From positions 1,641,149-1,705,148 of the forward strand of contig NZ_KQ236688.1 of the NCBI RefSeq assembly GCF_001183545.1: a stretch of 64,000 bases of DNA, given 5' to 3'. This document shows, piece by piece, positions 1 to 9,352 of this stretch (positions are counted from its first letter, which is position 1; the number at the start of each line of letters is the position of its first letter). The notes beneath the pieces are model-generated. The model searched no databases and had not been told where the DNA came from. It saw only the letters and a list, made by a program, of their open reading frames with translations. Made by a program: the position numbers and the translations under genes. This stretch comes from Cellvibrio sp. pealriver (GTDB taxonomy: Bacteria > Pseudomonadota > Gammaproteobacteria > Pseudomonadales > Cellvibrionaceae).

Positions 1-648
1 TAAAAAACTGGCCGCTAAAAAACACAGCATGCCCGGCTGCAAAACCAACTGTAAAAAACCACCACGGGCAGTATCCGATTTTTTAATGCTCGCATCCTGC
101 AAACTTAGACTGGAAAGCCAAATTAAAATCAGGAATGTCAGAATAAAAAGCGGTAGATAACGCACTGGCAACACATCAAATACCAAACCCAATCCCACCA
201 CCGCAGCAATAAAGCCGAGCGACCCCCACAAGCGGATTTGGCTGTAACGATGATAATTATTGCCGAGATAACCCAAGGTTATTACTTCAAACTGCGGCAG
301 CACAGCGTGCCAGAAAAAGGTGTAACAGCTCACCACTAACACCAGCCACCAATAACGCTGGTCAAGCAAAATGCCCGCAAAAATAATACAGGCTGCAAAA
401 CTTCCCATGCGGATAATACGCAAACGTTGGCGAGTATGGTCAGCCAGCCACCCCCAAAAATTGGGGGCAATAATGCGCGTAGCCATAATAATGGCGCTGA
501 GCACCCCCACATCTTGCGATGAATAACCCAAGTCTTTCAGGTAAACGCCCCAATAAGGAATCAATGTGCCGACGACTGCAAAATAAAAAAAATAAAATCC
601 GGAGAGACGCCAGTAGGGAATTGCTTGCTGCGCAAAAGAAAGAGACAT
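1..648 (-). CDS. MFS_1-like permease (HcaT/YcaD type), C-terminus cut by window edge
   Basis: The reading frame starts at the ATG at 648 and stays open to base 1, giving 216 residues of N-terminal half. The start reads MSLSFAQQAIPYWRLSGFYF. It is followed by alternating hydrophobic spans and short basic loops (for example WLADHTRQRLR), the MFS loop 2-3 pattern. The opening resembles the MFS_1-like group that includes the 3-phenylpropionate permease HcaT and nucleoside:H+ symporters, so inner-membrane proton-coupled uptake is the likely role. The substrate cannot be read from sequence. It lies 108 bases downstream of aroC on the same strand and may share its transcript. The missing C-terminal half lies outside the window. 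Confidence 0.75.
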   Translation of the reverse strand, partial: MSLSFAQQAIPYWRLSGFYFFYFAVVGTLIPYWGVYLKDLGYSSQDVGVLSAIIMATRIIAPNFWGWLADHTRQRLRIIRMGSFAACIIFAGILLDQRYWWLVLVVSCYTFFWHAVLPQFEVITLGYLGNNYHRYSQIRLWGSLGFIAAVVGLGLVFDVLPVRYLPLFILTFLILIWLSSLSLQDASIKKSDTARGGFLQLVLQPGMLCFLAASFL

Positions 649-756
649 AATCAGGCAACGGCGGGAGTGAATCTGGCGCGGGTGGCTGTTTGTACCAAAC
701 CAATCCGCGCACCGATAATTGAAATAGCGTGTTTGCGCTATCGAACGTCTTCACTG

Positions 757-1860
757 CTAGGGTTTTACGCTGGCGGGGATTACCGGAATTGAATGCTTCA
801 CCGCACCGTTTTGTGCACGCTGGCGCAACAGGTGATCCATCAACACCAATGCCAGCATTGCCTCGGCAATTGGCGTTGCACGAATTCCAACGCAAGGGTC
901 GTGACGACCTTTGGTAATCACCTCAACCGGATTGCCATGCACATCAACACTGCGCCCGGGAATGTGCAAACTAGAGGTCGGCTTCAGCGCGATATTCGCA
1001 ATAATATCTTGTCCGGAGGAAATGCCGCCTAAAATCCCGCCAGCATTATTGGATAAAAATCCTTCCGGCGTCATTTCATCGCGGTGCTTGCTGCCGCGCT
1101 GTTCAACAACTGCAAAACCTTCACCGATCTCTACGCCTTTTACTGCGTTGATGCTCATCAATGCATGGGCGATTTCTGCATCCAATCGATCAAAGATCGG
1201 CTCACCCAAACCTGGCGGAACATTGGTTGCCACAACGGTAATTTTTGCACCAATCGAATCACCCTCTTTATTCAGGGCTTTCATAAATTCTTCCATCTCT
1301 GGCACTTTGCTCGCATCAGGACAAAAGAATGGGTTTTGATCTACCTGATCCCAATCCACGGTCTCAATTTTGATTGGCCCGAGTTGTGACAGATAACCGC
1401 GCACTTCAATACCGTGAAAATCTTTCAGGTATTTTTTTGCAATCGAGCCCGCTGCCACGCGCATCGCTGTTTCACGCGCCGATGAACGGCCGCCACCGCG
1501 ATAATCGCGCACACCGTATTTTTGCATGTAGGTGTAATCTGCATGCGCCGGACGGAATTGGTCTTTGATATTGGAATAATCTTTGGAGCGTTGATCAGTA
1601 TTCTCAATCAGCATCCCAATCGGTGTTCCTGTGGTTTTACCCTCAAATACACCCGATAAAATTTTTACTGAATCCTCTTCGCGGCGCTGGGTGGTATAGC
1701 GTGAGGTGCCGGGTTTACGACGATCCAGATCAATCTGGATGTCTGCCTCCGTCAACTCCAAGCCGGGCGGACAACCATCAACAATTGCACCCAATGCAAT
1801 CCCGTGACTTTCACCAAACGTAGTTACTGTGAATAATTTGCCGTACGTATTTCCAGACAT
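757..1860 (-). CDS. aroC: Chorismate synthase
   Basis: This enzyme converts 5-enolpyruvylshikimate-3-phosphate to chorismate, the last step of the shikimate pathway, using reduced FMN. The 367 residues match the usual bacterial length. Signatures visible are the N-terminal [20 protein letters not shown], the R-R-P-G stretch near residue 48, [19 protein letters not shown] near 120-138, and the C-terminal [18 protein letters not shown]. It lies 124 bases downstream of prmB on the same strand. A prmB-aroC order is common in gammaproteobacteria, and in many an MFS gene follows, as here. The start is the ATG at 1860. Nothing abnormal was seen. Confidence 0.97.
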   Translation of the reverse strand: MSGNTYGKLFTVTTFGESHGIALGAIVDGCPPGLELTEADIQIDLDRRKPGTSRYTTQRREEDSVKILSGVFEGKTTGTPIGMLIENTDQRSKDYSNIKDQFRPAHADYTYMQKYGVRDYRGGGRSSARETAMRVAAGSIAKKYLKDFHGIEVRGYLSQLGPIKIETVDWDQVDQNPFFCPDASKVPEMEEFMKALNKEGDSIGAKITVVATNVPPGLGEPIFDRLDAEIAHALMSINAVKGVEIGEGFAVVEQRGSKHRDEMTPEGFLSNNAGGILGGISSGQDIIANIALKPTSSLHIPGRSVDVHGNPVEVITKGRHDPCVGIRATPIAEAMLALVLMDHLLRQRAQNGAVKHSIPVIPASVKP

Positions 1861-1984
1861 TCGCTATTTCCAGAGGTCAGAATCCGGCACCGAAAAAAGC
1901 CAGGTCGCCGGATGAGTAATCGAATAAGTAAAAAGTGTGACGATTATACGTGAGTCACCGTCCAGACGCATCGCCATAGGCCGT

Positions 1985-2923
1985 CTATACCACACCCGCC
2001 ATTTGCGCAGTGCGCAACTGTTGTGCGGTCAATATAAATACACCATGTCCGCCGTGTTCAAACTCCACCCATGTAAATGGCAGTGCAGGATAGGCGTCTG
2101 CCAATGCGGGCCAGGAGTTCCCCACTTCAACCACCAACAGCCCATTCTCAGTCAAATAAGCCGCCGCTTCTGTGAGCAATCGACGGGTAAAATCCAACCC
2201 GTCATCACCCGATGCCAAACCCAACTCCGGTTCAGCATGGAATTCATCGGGCAAGCTCGCCATATCATCGGCATCCACATAAGGCGGGTTGGATACAATC
2301 AGATCAAACCTCTGCCCATGCAGGTTTTCAAACAAATCTGACTGCAACGCAAAGACGCGCTCGCTCAATCCATGCTGGGCGATGTTTTCTTCCGCAACGG
2401 CCAGAGCATCGAACGATATATCGCTCAGTTGCACCGTTGCATCCGGAAACTGGTAAGCACAGGCAATACCGATACAACCGCTGCCAGTACAGAGATCCAA
2501 AATTTCACGTGGTTCTTGTGTGAGCCAAGGCGCAAAGCCTTTCTTGATAAGCTCGGCAAGCGGCGATCTTGGCACCAATACCCGCTCATCAACGGCAAAT
2601 GGCAATCCGGCAAACCAGGCTTGCCCGGTAATGTAAGCAGCAGGAATTCGCTCCTCAATACGCCGCTGGATATTACTGACTACACGCGCACGCTCATCGG
2701 TCGTCAAACGGGCATCCAACCATTCATCAGCCAAGGGCGGAACCATGTGTAACGCGTGCAGAACCAGTTGCTCTGCTTCATCCCAAGGGTTGTCAGTGCC
2801 ATGCCCATAAAACAACTTGGCAGCCACAAACTCGCTAGCACCCCATCGCAAAAAATCGCGGATGCTGGATAACTCGGTACACGCCTGTTCAAACCGGCTG
2901 GATGGATGAGATGAGTGAGCCAT
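1985..2923 (-). CDS. prmB: Ribosomal protein uL3 N5-glutamine methyltransferase
   Basis: A SAM-dependent methyltransferase that methylates the side chain of a glutamine in ribosomal protein uL3. Visible features are an N-terminal helical domain, the SAM-binding loop [14 protein letters not shown], and the catalytic NPPY motif within [13 protein letters not shown] that binds the glutamine amide. From the ATG at 2923 it has 312 residues, the normal family length. The open frame reaches back to a TTG at 2941, but the ATG gives the conserved-looking [11 protein letters not shown] start. The uL3 form (PrmB) is preferred over the release-factor form (PrmC) because of the long N-terminus and the aroC neighbour. 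It is divergent from folE across a 144-base gap. Confidence 0.93.
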   Translation of the reverse strand: MAHSSHPSSRFEQACTELSSIRDFLRWGASEFVAAKLFYGHGTDNPWDEAEQLVLHALHMVPPLADEWLDARLTTDERARVVSNIQRRIEERIPAAYITGQAWFAGLPFAVDERVLVPRSPLAELIKKGFAPWLTQEPREILDLCTGSGCIGIACAYQFPDATVQLSDISFDALAVAEENIAQHGLSERVFALQSDLFENLHGQRFDLIVSNPPYVDADDMASLPDEFHAEPELGLASGDDGLDFTRRLLTEAAAYLTENGLLVVEVGNSWPALADAYPALPFTWVEFEHGGHGVFILTAQQLRTAQMAGVV

Positions 2924-3067
2924 TAAAACCCCCAAGAACAAATAAGTGCGCGCATTCTACCCAATTCATCAGGCAAATCAGGATTTATGTTTTCGCGATA
3001 GTCGCTGAAAGCGGTAAACTGCCGTTTTGTGCAAGGCAACATGATATTGCCGCTTGAGGAGCTTTCA

Positions 3068-3607
3068 ATGAGAGAACATTTTGCAAACATAATCGCCGGG
3101 ATTGGCGAAGATTTAACCCGCCCAGGCTTATTGGATACACCCGACCGCGCCGCAAAAGCCTTTCAATTCCTGACTCGCGGATACAACCAGACATTGGAAG
3201 AAGTAGTTAATGATGCGCTCTTCCCCTCTGATTCCGACGAAATGATCCTGGTGAAAGACATCGAGCTCTACTCTCTATGCGAACATCACTTGCTTCCCTT
3301 TATCGGAAAAGCACATGTCGCCTATATCCCTACCGGGAAAGTATTAGGGTTGTCAAAAGTTGCACGGATTGTGGATATGTTCGCCCGTCGCTTACAAATT
3401 CAGGAACAATTGACGGTACAGATCGCCGAATGCATTCAGGAAATTACCGGAGCCTCCGGCGTGGGTGTCATTATTGAGGCGAAACATATGTGCATGATGA
3501 TGCGTGGCGTGGAAAAGCAGAACTCGTCAATGAAAACTTCTGCTATGCGCGGCAGTTTCCGCAGCAGCCAGGCAACACGCAATGAATTTTTATCGTTGAT
3601 TCGCTAG
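3068..3607 (+). CDS. folE: GTP cyclohydrolase I (FolE1)
   Basis: Opens and rearranges GTP to 7,8-dihydroneopterin triphosphate, the first step of folate and pteridine synthesis, in a homodecamer. Zinc ligands are visible as Cys71 and His74 in LCEHHLLPF and Cys142 in KHMCMMMRG. The 179-residue length fits the short, single-domain bacterial form. Upstream in-frame GTG (3029) and ATG (3041) codons exist. I chose the ATG at 3068 because GAGGAG sits six bases before it and the family homology begins there. It is convergent with the DUF4892 gene, only six bases beyond its stop. FolD, a later one-carbon folate enzyme, is 6 kb away. Confidence 0.95.
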   Translation: MREHFANIIAGIGEDLTRPGLLDTPDRAAKAFQFLTRGYNQTLEEVVNDALFPSDSDEMILVKDIELYSLCEHHLLPFIGKAHVAYIPTGKVLGLSKVARIVDMFARRLQIQEQLTVQIAECIQEITGASGVGVIIEAKHMCMMMRGVEKQNSSMKTSAMRGSFRSSQATRNEFLSLIR

Positions 3608-3613
3608 GCCGTA

Positions 3614-4525
3614 TCAATCTGTTTCAACCTTAACGATTTCTACTCGCGCGCTCCTGTCGCCTCTTCCGGCGGGAGCCAGACTACCCAAGCCATAACTACT
3701 CATACGCTGTGCAGCAACTCCCTGCTCCAATAACTCCGCTTTTAATTGCTCAGCATAGGCAAGTGAATACTGTTGCTGCTGCTCCAAAGAGACTGGGGCA
3801 TAATCGTGCCCAACCAATGCAATCTCCCACTCTGGCTCAAGCGCCAACACATCCACCAGCGCCTTGATATGTGCAGGCTTTATTTGAATAGGCCGATCTG
3901 TTTTCACATTCCCCACAATCAAATCAGGAAATACATAATAGCCATTGGCATGCAGGGATTTAATAATCGATTCAGGACTTGATGCGATACCTAACTCAAT
4001 CACTTTGTCGGTATGCAACACATCAACTTGCAAATACACGCGTTTATTGCCTCGCTGCACTGCGTAAAGCGAAACATAGAAAGGTTTTGCATCAGCGGTA
4101 ATTACTTCATAGGCACCGTATTGCTGGTGCTGATCCAATCCATACAACTGCAAAATTTTGAAATGGTTATTGGCCCAGGAATTACTGGTACCGCAATCAC
4201 GGCTTTTACAGTGAAATAACTCACGCACATTAAACGCGTGCAATTGATCCAGATAAAAATCGAACCCTTTACTGGCACCATGGCCCTCTGGTAACTCCAA
4301 CGTATAACGCGCAAGCATACCTGCCAATCGCTGTTGACGATCAACGCGCCAGCTGCCCGCAATTTTTTTGTAGCTGCTTAAAGCCAATACATAATCATCA
4401 TTAGCAGCAATGCTTTGGAACATAATCCGTGCGCGAGGATAGTGTTCTAGTGGCAATTCAGCCGCAAATGAAGCGAAAGGGATACATGCAACAATCAAGC
4501 TTGAAACGAGTAAACGGAATTTCAT
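3614..4525 (-). CDS. DUF4892 family exported protein with OmpA-like C-terminus
   Basis: A 303-residue protein with a clear signal peptide (MKFRLLVSSLIVACIPFASFAA, cleavage after FAA), so it is exported. The N-terminal two-thirds resembles the DUF4892 family known from Pseudomonas and relatives, including the short paired-cysteine segment FHCKSRDCG. The last 90 residues look OmpA-like: an IKPAHIKALVDVLALEP opening, an LVGHDY core, and an SYGLGSLAP segment ending in an Arg-rich RGDRSARVEI. OmpA-like domains often bind peptidoglycan, so a cell-envelope role is inferred. The actual function is unknown. It is convergent with folE, and its upstream neighbour on the same strand is a hydrolase gene 69 bases away. 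Confidence 0.8.
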   Translation of the reverse strand: MKFRLLVSSLIVACIPFASFAAELPLEHYPRARIMFQSIAANDDYVLALSSYKKIAGSWRVDRQQRLAGMLARYTLELPEGHGASKGFDFYLDQLHAFNVRELFHCKSRDCGTSNSWANNHFKILQLYGLDQHQQYGAYEVITADAKPFYVSLYAVQRGNKRVYLQVDVLHTDKVIELGIASSPESIIKSLHANGYYVFPDLIVGNVKTDRPIQIKPAHIKALVDVLALEPEWEIALVGHDYAPVSLEQQQQYSLAYAEQLKAELLEQGVAAQRMSSYGLGSLAPAGRGDRSARVEIVKVETD

Positions 4526-4594
4526 AGGCTCTCACAACACAAGATTCAACATTGACCGCTAATAAGCTAATAAATTGGCCAGCAATAAAATGCA

Positions 4595-5485
4595 TTATTG
4601 TTTGGTTTGCCACTGTTTCACAAAAGAGGAAAAAAACAGATTGAGTTTTTCGGCAACTTGATCGACCTGCTGCTCCATATGCAAGTGATGCCCACCAGAC
4701 AACACTTCAAAATCAATATGAGGAAACTGTTTTACTTCATGCAAATAATTGGCATAAAGTTTTGGCAACCCATCTTCTGCTAGCAGCAGTTTTACAGGAG
4801 CAGACACCGCATTCACAAACGAGCCCAACTGTTCTGCCGATAACTTGATAACCGATGGTGCCAATAAGCGAGGATCAGTACTCCACGAATAACCATCGGC
4901 CTTTGGCACTACGCCACGCAACGTCAAAGCACTTGCTGCAGCATTGCTCAGTGGAAACATGCCGCGTTCACGCGCCTTGATAGCAATTGTAAGATCGGGA
5001 TACACCGACGGTGTTTTTTGTTGCTGTGCCCTGAGCCCCGTGATCGCCGCCGCCAATTGCTTGGGGGCATCTTGCGGTTTTGCGGGCTCAGGCAGAAGCC
5101 CTTCAACCAACCCTAGTGCAATAAAACGCTCGGGAAAAGCACCCGCCGCAAGAGTACCTATAATCGCACCGCGTGAATGACCCAATAACGCAAAACGCTC
5201 CCACCCCAGATAGTCTGCAACCGCGAGGACATCATTAATATCATCCCAAGGTGTATAGGCCATTTGCCCCGGACGATGTGAGCTTTGCCCATGTCCGGCC
5301 ATATCCAGAGCAACAATATGGAGATTGTGCAAGCGAGGCGCGAGCGCATAAAAACTGGAGGAGTTGTCCAGCCAGCCATGCAACGCCAGCACGGGTAAAT
5401 GATGCGCCTCTCCCCACTCTTGCGCGGCGAAATCCATACCATTTACGGTAAAAACCAGTTCGCGCGGTTTGGTTGTTTGCACCAT
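4595..5485 (-). CDS. Alpha/beta-fold hydrolase
   Basis: A 296-residue cytoplasmic hydrolase. The LALHGWLDNSSSF oxyanion loop comes first. The nucleophile elbow is GHSRG (serine nucleophile, about residue 105), the acid is probably the Asp in LLLAEDGLP, and the catalytic His lies in SGGHHLHMEQ near the end. The substrate is not predictable. Overall shape is that of epoxide-hydrolase or serine-hydrolase-like single-domain esterases. The frame opens at a GTG three codons earlier, but the ATG at 5485 gives the better start with a GAG-type ribosome site. It follows sixA on the same strand after 116 bases and may belong to the gpsA transcript. Confidence 0.82.
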   Translation of the reverse strand: MVQTTKPRELVFTVNGMDFAAQEWGEAHHLPVLALHGWLDNSSSFYALAPRLHNLHIVALDMAGHGQSSHRPGQMAYTPWDDINDVLAVADYLGWERFALLGHSRGAIIGTLAAGAFPERFIALGLVEGLLPEPAKPQDAPKQLAAAITGLRAQQQKTPSVYPDLTIAIKARERGMFPLSNAAASALTLRGVVPKADGYSWSTDPRLLAPSVIKLSAEQLGSFVNAVSAPVKLLLAEDGLPKLYANYLHEVKQFPHIDFEVLSGGHHLHMEQQVDQVAEKLNLFFSSFVKQWQTKQ

Positions 5486-5601
5486 AACGTTCACTCAGGC
5501 AATCGACAAGGTAATCATTTATGTTCTTTTTAGAGAGTTACATTTAGAGCGTTATTGCATTGGGTTTTGCAAAAGAACCCGGGAAGCCAAACACCAAAAA
5601 A

Positions 5602-6081
5602 CTAACTATCTACAGGTGCATGCTCAAGCCAGCGCAAATTGCCAAGACCTGCTGCGATCACATCACATTCAATAGCAGCCAGAGAACTTGTTCCCATGGG
5701 ATAAAAATGATCGGCTTTACCGCATAGTCGGTTAACCAATAGCCCCACCAATGGTTGATGGGTCACCAGCAAAATAGCATTGTTGCTATCCAACAAGGGC
5801 AGCTGGGTCAACCAATCCAACAATAGTGAGGGACTTGCCTCAGGAACCAAAAGCGGTGTTGTTTGAATTGCCACAGCAGGAAAAAAATTCTGCGCAATTT
5901 CAGCAGTTTGCTGCGCACGCACTAAAGGGCTTGCCCATATCTGTGATACCCCTTTCATGTTTTCTACACGCGTACGCAAGACTACTGATGTATCACTGCG
6001 GCCTTTGGCAGTTAGAGCACGAGCCTCGTCCGTCGTTACCTGAGACTCTGCGTGTCCGTGCCGCAGAAAGTAAACGATCAT
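5602..6081 (-). CDS. sixA: Phosphohistidine phosphatase SixA
   Basis: A short histidine-phosphatase-fold protein (159 residues). The catalytic RHG motif at residues 7-9 (YFLRHGHAES) supplies the phospho-accepting His8, and the second catalytic His lies in LLVTHQPLVG. SixA enzymes remove phosphate from phosphohistidine, classically on the HPt domain of ArcB and on components of the nitrogen phosphotransferase system. The size fits SixA rather than the larger phosphoglycerate mutases. The stop of the DUF4389 gene touches its ATG with no gap, so the two are surely co-transcribed with gpsA. The association of gpsA with sixA is frequent in pseudomonad relatives. Confidence 0.9.
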   Translation of the reverse strand: MIVYFLRHGHAESQVTTDEARALTAKGRSDTSVVLRTRVENMKGVSQIWASPLVRAQQTAEIAQNFFPAVAIQTTPLLVPEASPSLLLDWLTQLPLLDSNNAILLVTHQPLVGLLVNRLCGKADHFYPMGTSSLAAIECDVIAAGLGNLRWLEHAPVDS

Positions 6082-6450
6082 TTATTCTGTCGCCTGATCT
6101 GGTGCACTAGCCAAACGCTTTGGCGACTCTTGCACAGAAGGAGTCGCTTCTGGATTGCTAGGCGCATCTCGTTTTCCTGTAGGCCAATCAGCAAACGGGA
6201 AAGGTTTTTCTTCACTGCTGTAACACAAAAATTTCAATACATCGTAAATGTAAGTTGATAACGAATGACCAAAGCGGCGCAAATGTTGATTGTCTTCGCC
6301 TGTGATGAGGGAAAATAAAAATTGTGCAGCAACCAAAATCCACATTACTAAACTGGCTAACTGTAATACCGCTGCGAATAACAACATAAACACCAGGCGC
6401 AACCAATGCTTGCTAGATGTCAAATTGGATTTTAATTGTTCATTGTCCAT
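6082..6450 (-). CDS. DUF4389 family small membrane protein
   Basis: A 122-residue protein with one long hydrophobic region at about residues 15-46 (LRLVFMLLFAAVLQLASLVM, then a second span), probably two inner-membrane helices. A conserved-looking soluble segment follows (LRRFGHSLSTYIYDVLKFLC, then PFPFADWP). The FADWP ending of the domain is characteristic of DUF4389. The last 30 residues are Pro/Ser-rich and look disordered. Function is unknown. It sits one base after gpsA and directly abuts sixA, so it is part of a tight three-gene operon. Confidence 0.8.
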   Translation of the reverse strand: MDNEQLKSNLTSSKHWLRLVFMLLFAAVLQLASLVMWILVAAQFLFSLITGEDNQHLRRFGHSLSTYIYDVLKFLCYSSEEKPFPFADWPTGKRDAPSNPEATPSVQESPKRLASAPDQATE

Positions 6451-6451
6451 T

Positions 6452-7477
6452 TCAATTACCTCTTAAATATTCAACATCATCTGCTTGCTCGCCCACCATC
6501 AAACCATGAGCAACCTCAGCAATTGCTTTGCCTTCAAATAAAACCGCATGCAACCCGGACACCAGCGGCATGTATACACCCAGCTCATCCGCTTTGTGTT
6601 TTACCTGATGGAGAGTGTTAACGCCTTCCGCCACCTGTCCTAATGATGCAACAATTTCATCTAACGGTTTACCCTGTCCCAAGGCAAATCCAACACGATA
6701 ATTACGGCTCAAGTCCGATGTGCAAGTCAAAATCAAATCGCCCACACCGGCCAACCCTAAAAACGTCATTGGATTTGCACCCATTACCTGCGCAAAACGT
6801 CCCATCTCTGCAAGACTGCGAGTCAGTAACATCGCCTGGGTGTTGTGCCCGGCTCCTAGGGCAGCAGCCATACCGCAGATAATAGCGTAGATGTTTTTGA
6901 GCGCACCGCCCAATTCAACGCCGTACCGATCATGATTGGCGTAAACGCGGAAGCTACGCGACTTCAAGGTCTGCTGGACACAATTAATCACAACATCACT
7001 CTCACTCGCGATCACTGTGCCTGTCTGCTGCTGCTGTACGATTTCTTTTGCAAAGTTAGGCCCGCTAAGCACTCCGATCTTATGATCAGGAAGCTCCTGC
7101 TCAAGGATTTGACTCATCAAGGTAAAACCATGCCCCTCCGGCTCTATACCTTTGGCAGTACTTACTACCATAGTATCAGCACCCAACAGTGGCTTAATTT
7201 GTCTAACGACAGCACGAAATGAATGACTGGGTATAGAAACAAATACCAGATTGGCCCCCGTGATCGTCTGTGCCAAATCAGCGGTTATTACCAACTGCTC
7301 ATGCAATTGGTAACCAGGTAAATAGCGTGTATTTTGATGCTCTGCCTGGCACTGCCTGGCCTGTTCCTCAGAACGCATCCATAAGTAGGTATGATGGCTG
7401 TTACACGCAATAATATTGGCAATTGCCGTACCAAAACTCCCACCACCCAGCACAGCAACCTTCAATCGTTCGCTCAT
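6452..7477 (-). CDS. gpsA: NAD(P)H-dependent glycerol-3-phosphate dehydrogenase
   Basis: Reduces dihydroxyacetone phosphate to sn-glycerol 3-phosphate, the backbone precursor of phospholipids. The N-terminal Rossmann motif is [13 protein letters not shown] (residues 8-20). Further signatures are [17 protein letters not shown], and the catalytic-lysine region [13 protein letters not shown]. The length of 341 residues is normal. It is the first gene of the operon with the DUF4389 gene and sixA. Its promoter must lie in the A+T-rich 507-base gap upstream, which also carries DnaA-box-like sites. PlsX, which feeds acyl groups to the same phospholipid pathway, is encoded 42 kb away in this window. 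Confidence 0.97.
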   Translation of the reverse strand: MSERLKVAVLGGGSFGTAIANIIACNSHHTYLWMRSEEQARQCQAEHQNTRYLPGYQLHEQLVITADLAQTITGANLVFVSIPSHSFRAVVRQIKPLLGADTMVVSTAKGIEPEGHGFTLMSQILEQELPDHKIGVLSGPNFAKEIVQQQQTGTVIASESDVVINCVQQTLKSRSFRVYANHDRYGVELGGALKNIYAIICGMAAALGAGHNTQAMLLTRSLAEMGRFAQVMGANPMTFLGLAGVGDLILTCTSDLSRNYRVGFALGQGKPLDEIVASLGQVAEGVNTLHQVKHKADELGVYMPLVSGLHAVLFEGKAIAEVAHGLMVGEQADDVEYLRGN

Positions 7478-7567
7478 AGATAAACCCAGTCATTCAATCA
7501 GAAAAAATTCACACACATTGTTGTGACTTGTTACGAAACAAGATAGATAACACACAAACTGTAACTT

Positions 7568-7818
7568 TTTTGCACAAAAAATTTCATCAAAATTTTGTCC
7601 ACATTTTCTGTGGATAACTTAGTGGATAGTTTTTGGGAAACCGCCCAAAAGGCCTGTAAAATCTGCACCAGATACAAATTGACTATATTTTAGCCAACAA
7701 AAAATTTTCCTTATTTATTAATAACTTATAATAAAAAACAAGTAAAAAAAGCCATTTTTTTCCGATTATGCTCACATCATGAGCAAGATATTGATTTAAG
7801 ACCAACAGGTGTGCATAA
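7568..7818. other. Gene-free A+T-rich region with a cluster of DnaA-box-like 9-mers
   Basis: The gap 7478-7984 holds no convincing gene. Matches to the DnaA-box pattern TTWTNCACA are TTTTGCACA at 7568-7576 (plus), TTATCCACA at 7609-7617 (minus, perfect) and TTATGCACA at 7810-7818 (minus). Near matches are TTGTCCACA at 7595-7603 and CTATCCACT at 7620-7628 (minus). Between the last two groups lies a very A+T-rich run at about 7680-7750. This resembles the architecture of a replication origin or a DnaA-binding regulatory site. Neither dnaA nor any usual origin neighbour is in the window, so the role is open. The gpsA promoter must also be here. Confidence 0.45.
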
Positions 7819-7984
7819 AGAGTTAGTGGCCATTAACCTTAAACACGCGATAGACACGAAACATTCATATTGCAAGCTGATTTTTGACAAAAAATTTTCT
7901 GTATCTTGCCCTCTGAAAACCATCTAGCGAGAACACCTGTAATCACTCAAATCAACGCGAGGAAACAACACGCTATGCGCCCGG

Positions 7985-8485
7985 CTACTGGCGCTTGAAT
8001 GCACCATAACTACCATCGGCATAAAGCAGCGGATTTACATCTACCTCATTAAGAATCACTTTATGGATCACTCCGATAACAATTTTATGAGTGCCATAGG
8101 TTGTGACATGATCTGTCTGGCAGATAAATACGGCCTGGGCATCTGACAAGACAGGAAGTCCGGTATCATCATCTTCCCAGTTCCCTACCTCAAAACGATC
8201 CTGAGTTGGCGCACGACCTGCACAGATATTGGAAACATCCTGATGCTCAGCCGACAGAACATTCACTGCGAATTGACTCCCTAGCGTAGCAAGATGCCCT
8301 TGTTGAGAGACAAGCTGGTTGATACAGACCAGTAAAGAAGGGGGTGAATCAGAAACAGACGTCACAGATGAAACTGTCATTGCAAATCGTTGTTTATCAG
8401 CGAGAGTGGTGGAGAGAACACACACACCTGACGCCAACCGACGCATACCAAGTTTCATCGCAACAGCTAAATTATTGTTTTGCAT
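7985..8485 (-). CDS. Flavin reductase (HpaC/NtaB-like)
   Basis: A 166-residue protein of the flavin-reductase-like FMN-binding domain, which uses NAD(P)H to reduce FMN or FAD for a partner monooxygenase. Signs are MRRLASGVCVLSTTLADKQR, the flavin-loop segment MTVSSVTSVSDSPPSLLVCI, FAVNVLSAEHQDVS, and the closing YADGSYGAF. The open frame extends upstream to 8596, but the ATG at 8485 has GGGAGA six bases ahead and begins the homology. No monooxygenase gene is adjacent, so the partner is unknown. It is a single gene between the gpsA gap and the tRNA operon. Confidence 0.88.
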   Translation of the reverse strand: MQNNNLAVAMKLGMRRLASGVCVLSTTLADKQRFAMTVSSVTSVSDSPPSLLVCINQLVSQQGHLATLGSQFAVNVLSAEHQDVSNICAGRAPTQDRFEVGNWEDDDTGLPVLSDAQAVFICQTDHVTTYGTHKIVIGVIHKVILNEVDVNPLLYADGSYGAFKRQ

Positions 8486-8753
8486 AAAGTCTCCCAAACA
8501 GGTAATCGCGTATTCTGACGAGCCGATGCTACACACACAAGCCCGATAACCAGAGTGACATACAGAGGGATATTGAGGGCAATAGGCAAAACACAATCAG
8601 AGAAAAGATAAAAAGCTATTAGCCAAGCGTCAGGCTTGCACCTAAATAACATGCAAAGGACAAAGCAATTCACAGACATTGAATAGTGGCTGTACAAGCT
8701 GATTAGATTTTAACTGAACGAGCTAAATATTTTATTTTGTTGTGTTTTTTCCG
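8486..8753. other. Intergenic stretch without recognisable gene
   Basis: Between the flavin reductase start and the tRNA promoter I see only A+T-rich sequence. The frames running across it on either strand have no family resemblance and no ribosome-binding site. The flavin reductase promoter should lie here on the minus strand, but no box pair stands out. Confidence 0.5.
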
Positions 8754-8782
8754 TTGACGAGCCTAAGTCTCATCGCTAATAT
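8754..8782 (+). promoter_or_regulatory. Sigma-70 promoter of the tRNA Pro-Arg-His operon
   Basis: A TTGACG -35 box (8754-8759) and a TAATAT -10 box (8777-8782) are separated by exactly 17 bases. A G+C-rich run (GCGCACC) follows, typical of the stringent-control discriminator of stable-RNA promoters. The first tRNA starts 36 bases after the -10 box. Confidence 0.8.
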
Positions 8783-8817
8783 GCGCACCACTCGAAACGC
8801 AGTCTGTTTTGAGTTGT

Positions 8818-8894
8818 CGGAGTGTAGCGCAGCCCGGTAGCGCGTCTGTTTTGGGAGCAGAATGTCGGGGGTTCGAATCCCTCCACTCCGACCA
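8818..8894 (+). tRNA. tRNA-Pro (TGG)
   Basis: A 77-base cloverleaf. The acceptor stem CGGAGTG pairs with CACTCCG and CCA is encoded. The anticodon loop is TTTTGGGA with anticodon TGG, and the T loop is GGTTCGAATCC. It is the first gene of a three-tRNA operon. Confidence 0.96.
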
Positions 8895-8930
8895 TATTTT
8901 TATCGAACCTGCCAAGGTTTGCTCCAGCAT

Positions 8931-9007
8931 GTGCCCGTAGCTCAGCTGGATAGAGCACCCGCCTTCTAAGCGGGTGGTCGCAGGTTCGAATCCTGCCGGG
9001 TGCGCCA
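8931..9007 (+). tRNA. tRNA-Arg (TCT)
   Basis: A 77-base cloverleaf with encoded CCA. The anticodon stem-loop CCGCCTTCTAAGCGG carries TCT. The acceptor stem GTGCCCG/CGGGTGC contains two adjacent G-T wobble pairs at positions 2 and 3, where many gammaproteobacteria have Watson-Crick pairs. The discriminator base is G. Confidence 0.95.
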
Positions 9008-9099
9008 TTTGGGCAATTAATTACTCGCCCACACTTCACTTGATAAACTTCTGTTGGGATAAAATCCCATCATATGGATGTGTTGCTTGTTCTCGCTAC

Positions 9100-9176
9100 G
9101 GTGGCTGTAGCTCAGTTGGTAGAGCCCTGGATTGTGATTCCAGTGGTCGTGGGTTCGAACCCCATCAGCCACCCCA
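9100..9176 (+). tRNA. tRNA-His (GTG)
   Basis: The cloverleaf has the extra 5' G (-1 position, base 9100) opposite discriminator C73, the identity element for histidyl-tRNA synthetase. The anticodon stem-loop CTGGATTGTGATTCCAG carries GTG, and CCA is encoded. It is the third gene of the tRNA operon. No clear terminator follows before folD, 177 bases downstream. Confidence 0.96.
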
Positions 9177-9352
9177 ATCCCCGTAATGATCTTATATCAC
9201 CCCTCTCCACTTTCCTTATTTTGCAATTCTCCTCAAGCTCACTATTTCCATACAGCAATACTAATTTCCTTGGCGCTCTATACTCACTGTGGGAAAATGC
9301 GCGACCTCAAACCTTCACCTTTCTTAATTTACTACACAGGTAATTAGCGCCC

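Noticed and set aside
440..895. 151-codon minus-strand frame overlapping the MFS start and aroC end
   Set aside because: It lies across two well-supported genes in another frame, has no family resemblance and no ribosome site.
3029..3067. Longer N-terminus for folE starting at GTG 3029
   Set aside because: A strong GAGGAG site serves the ATG at 3068, and the homology begins there.
8763..9343. Open frames of 62-89 codons covering the tRNA Pro-Arg-His genes
   Set aside because: They translate the tRNA genes themselves; the cloverleaf structures explain the sequence.
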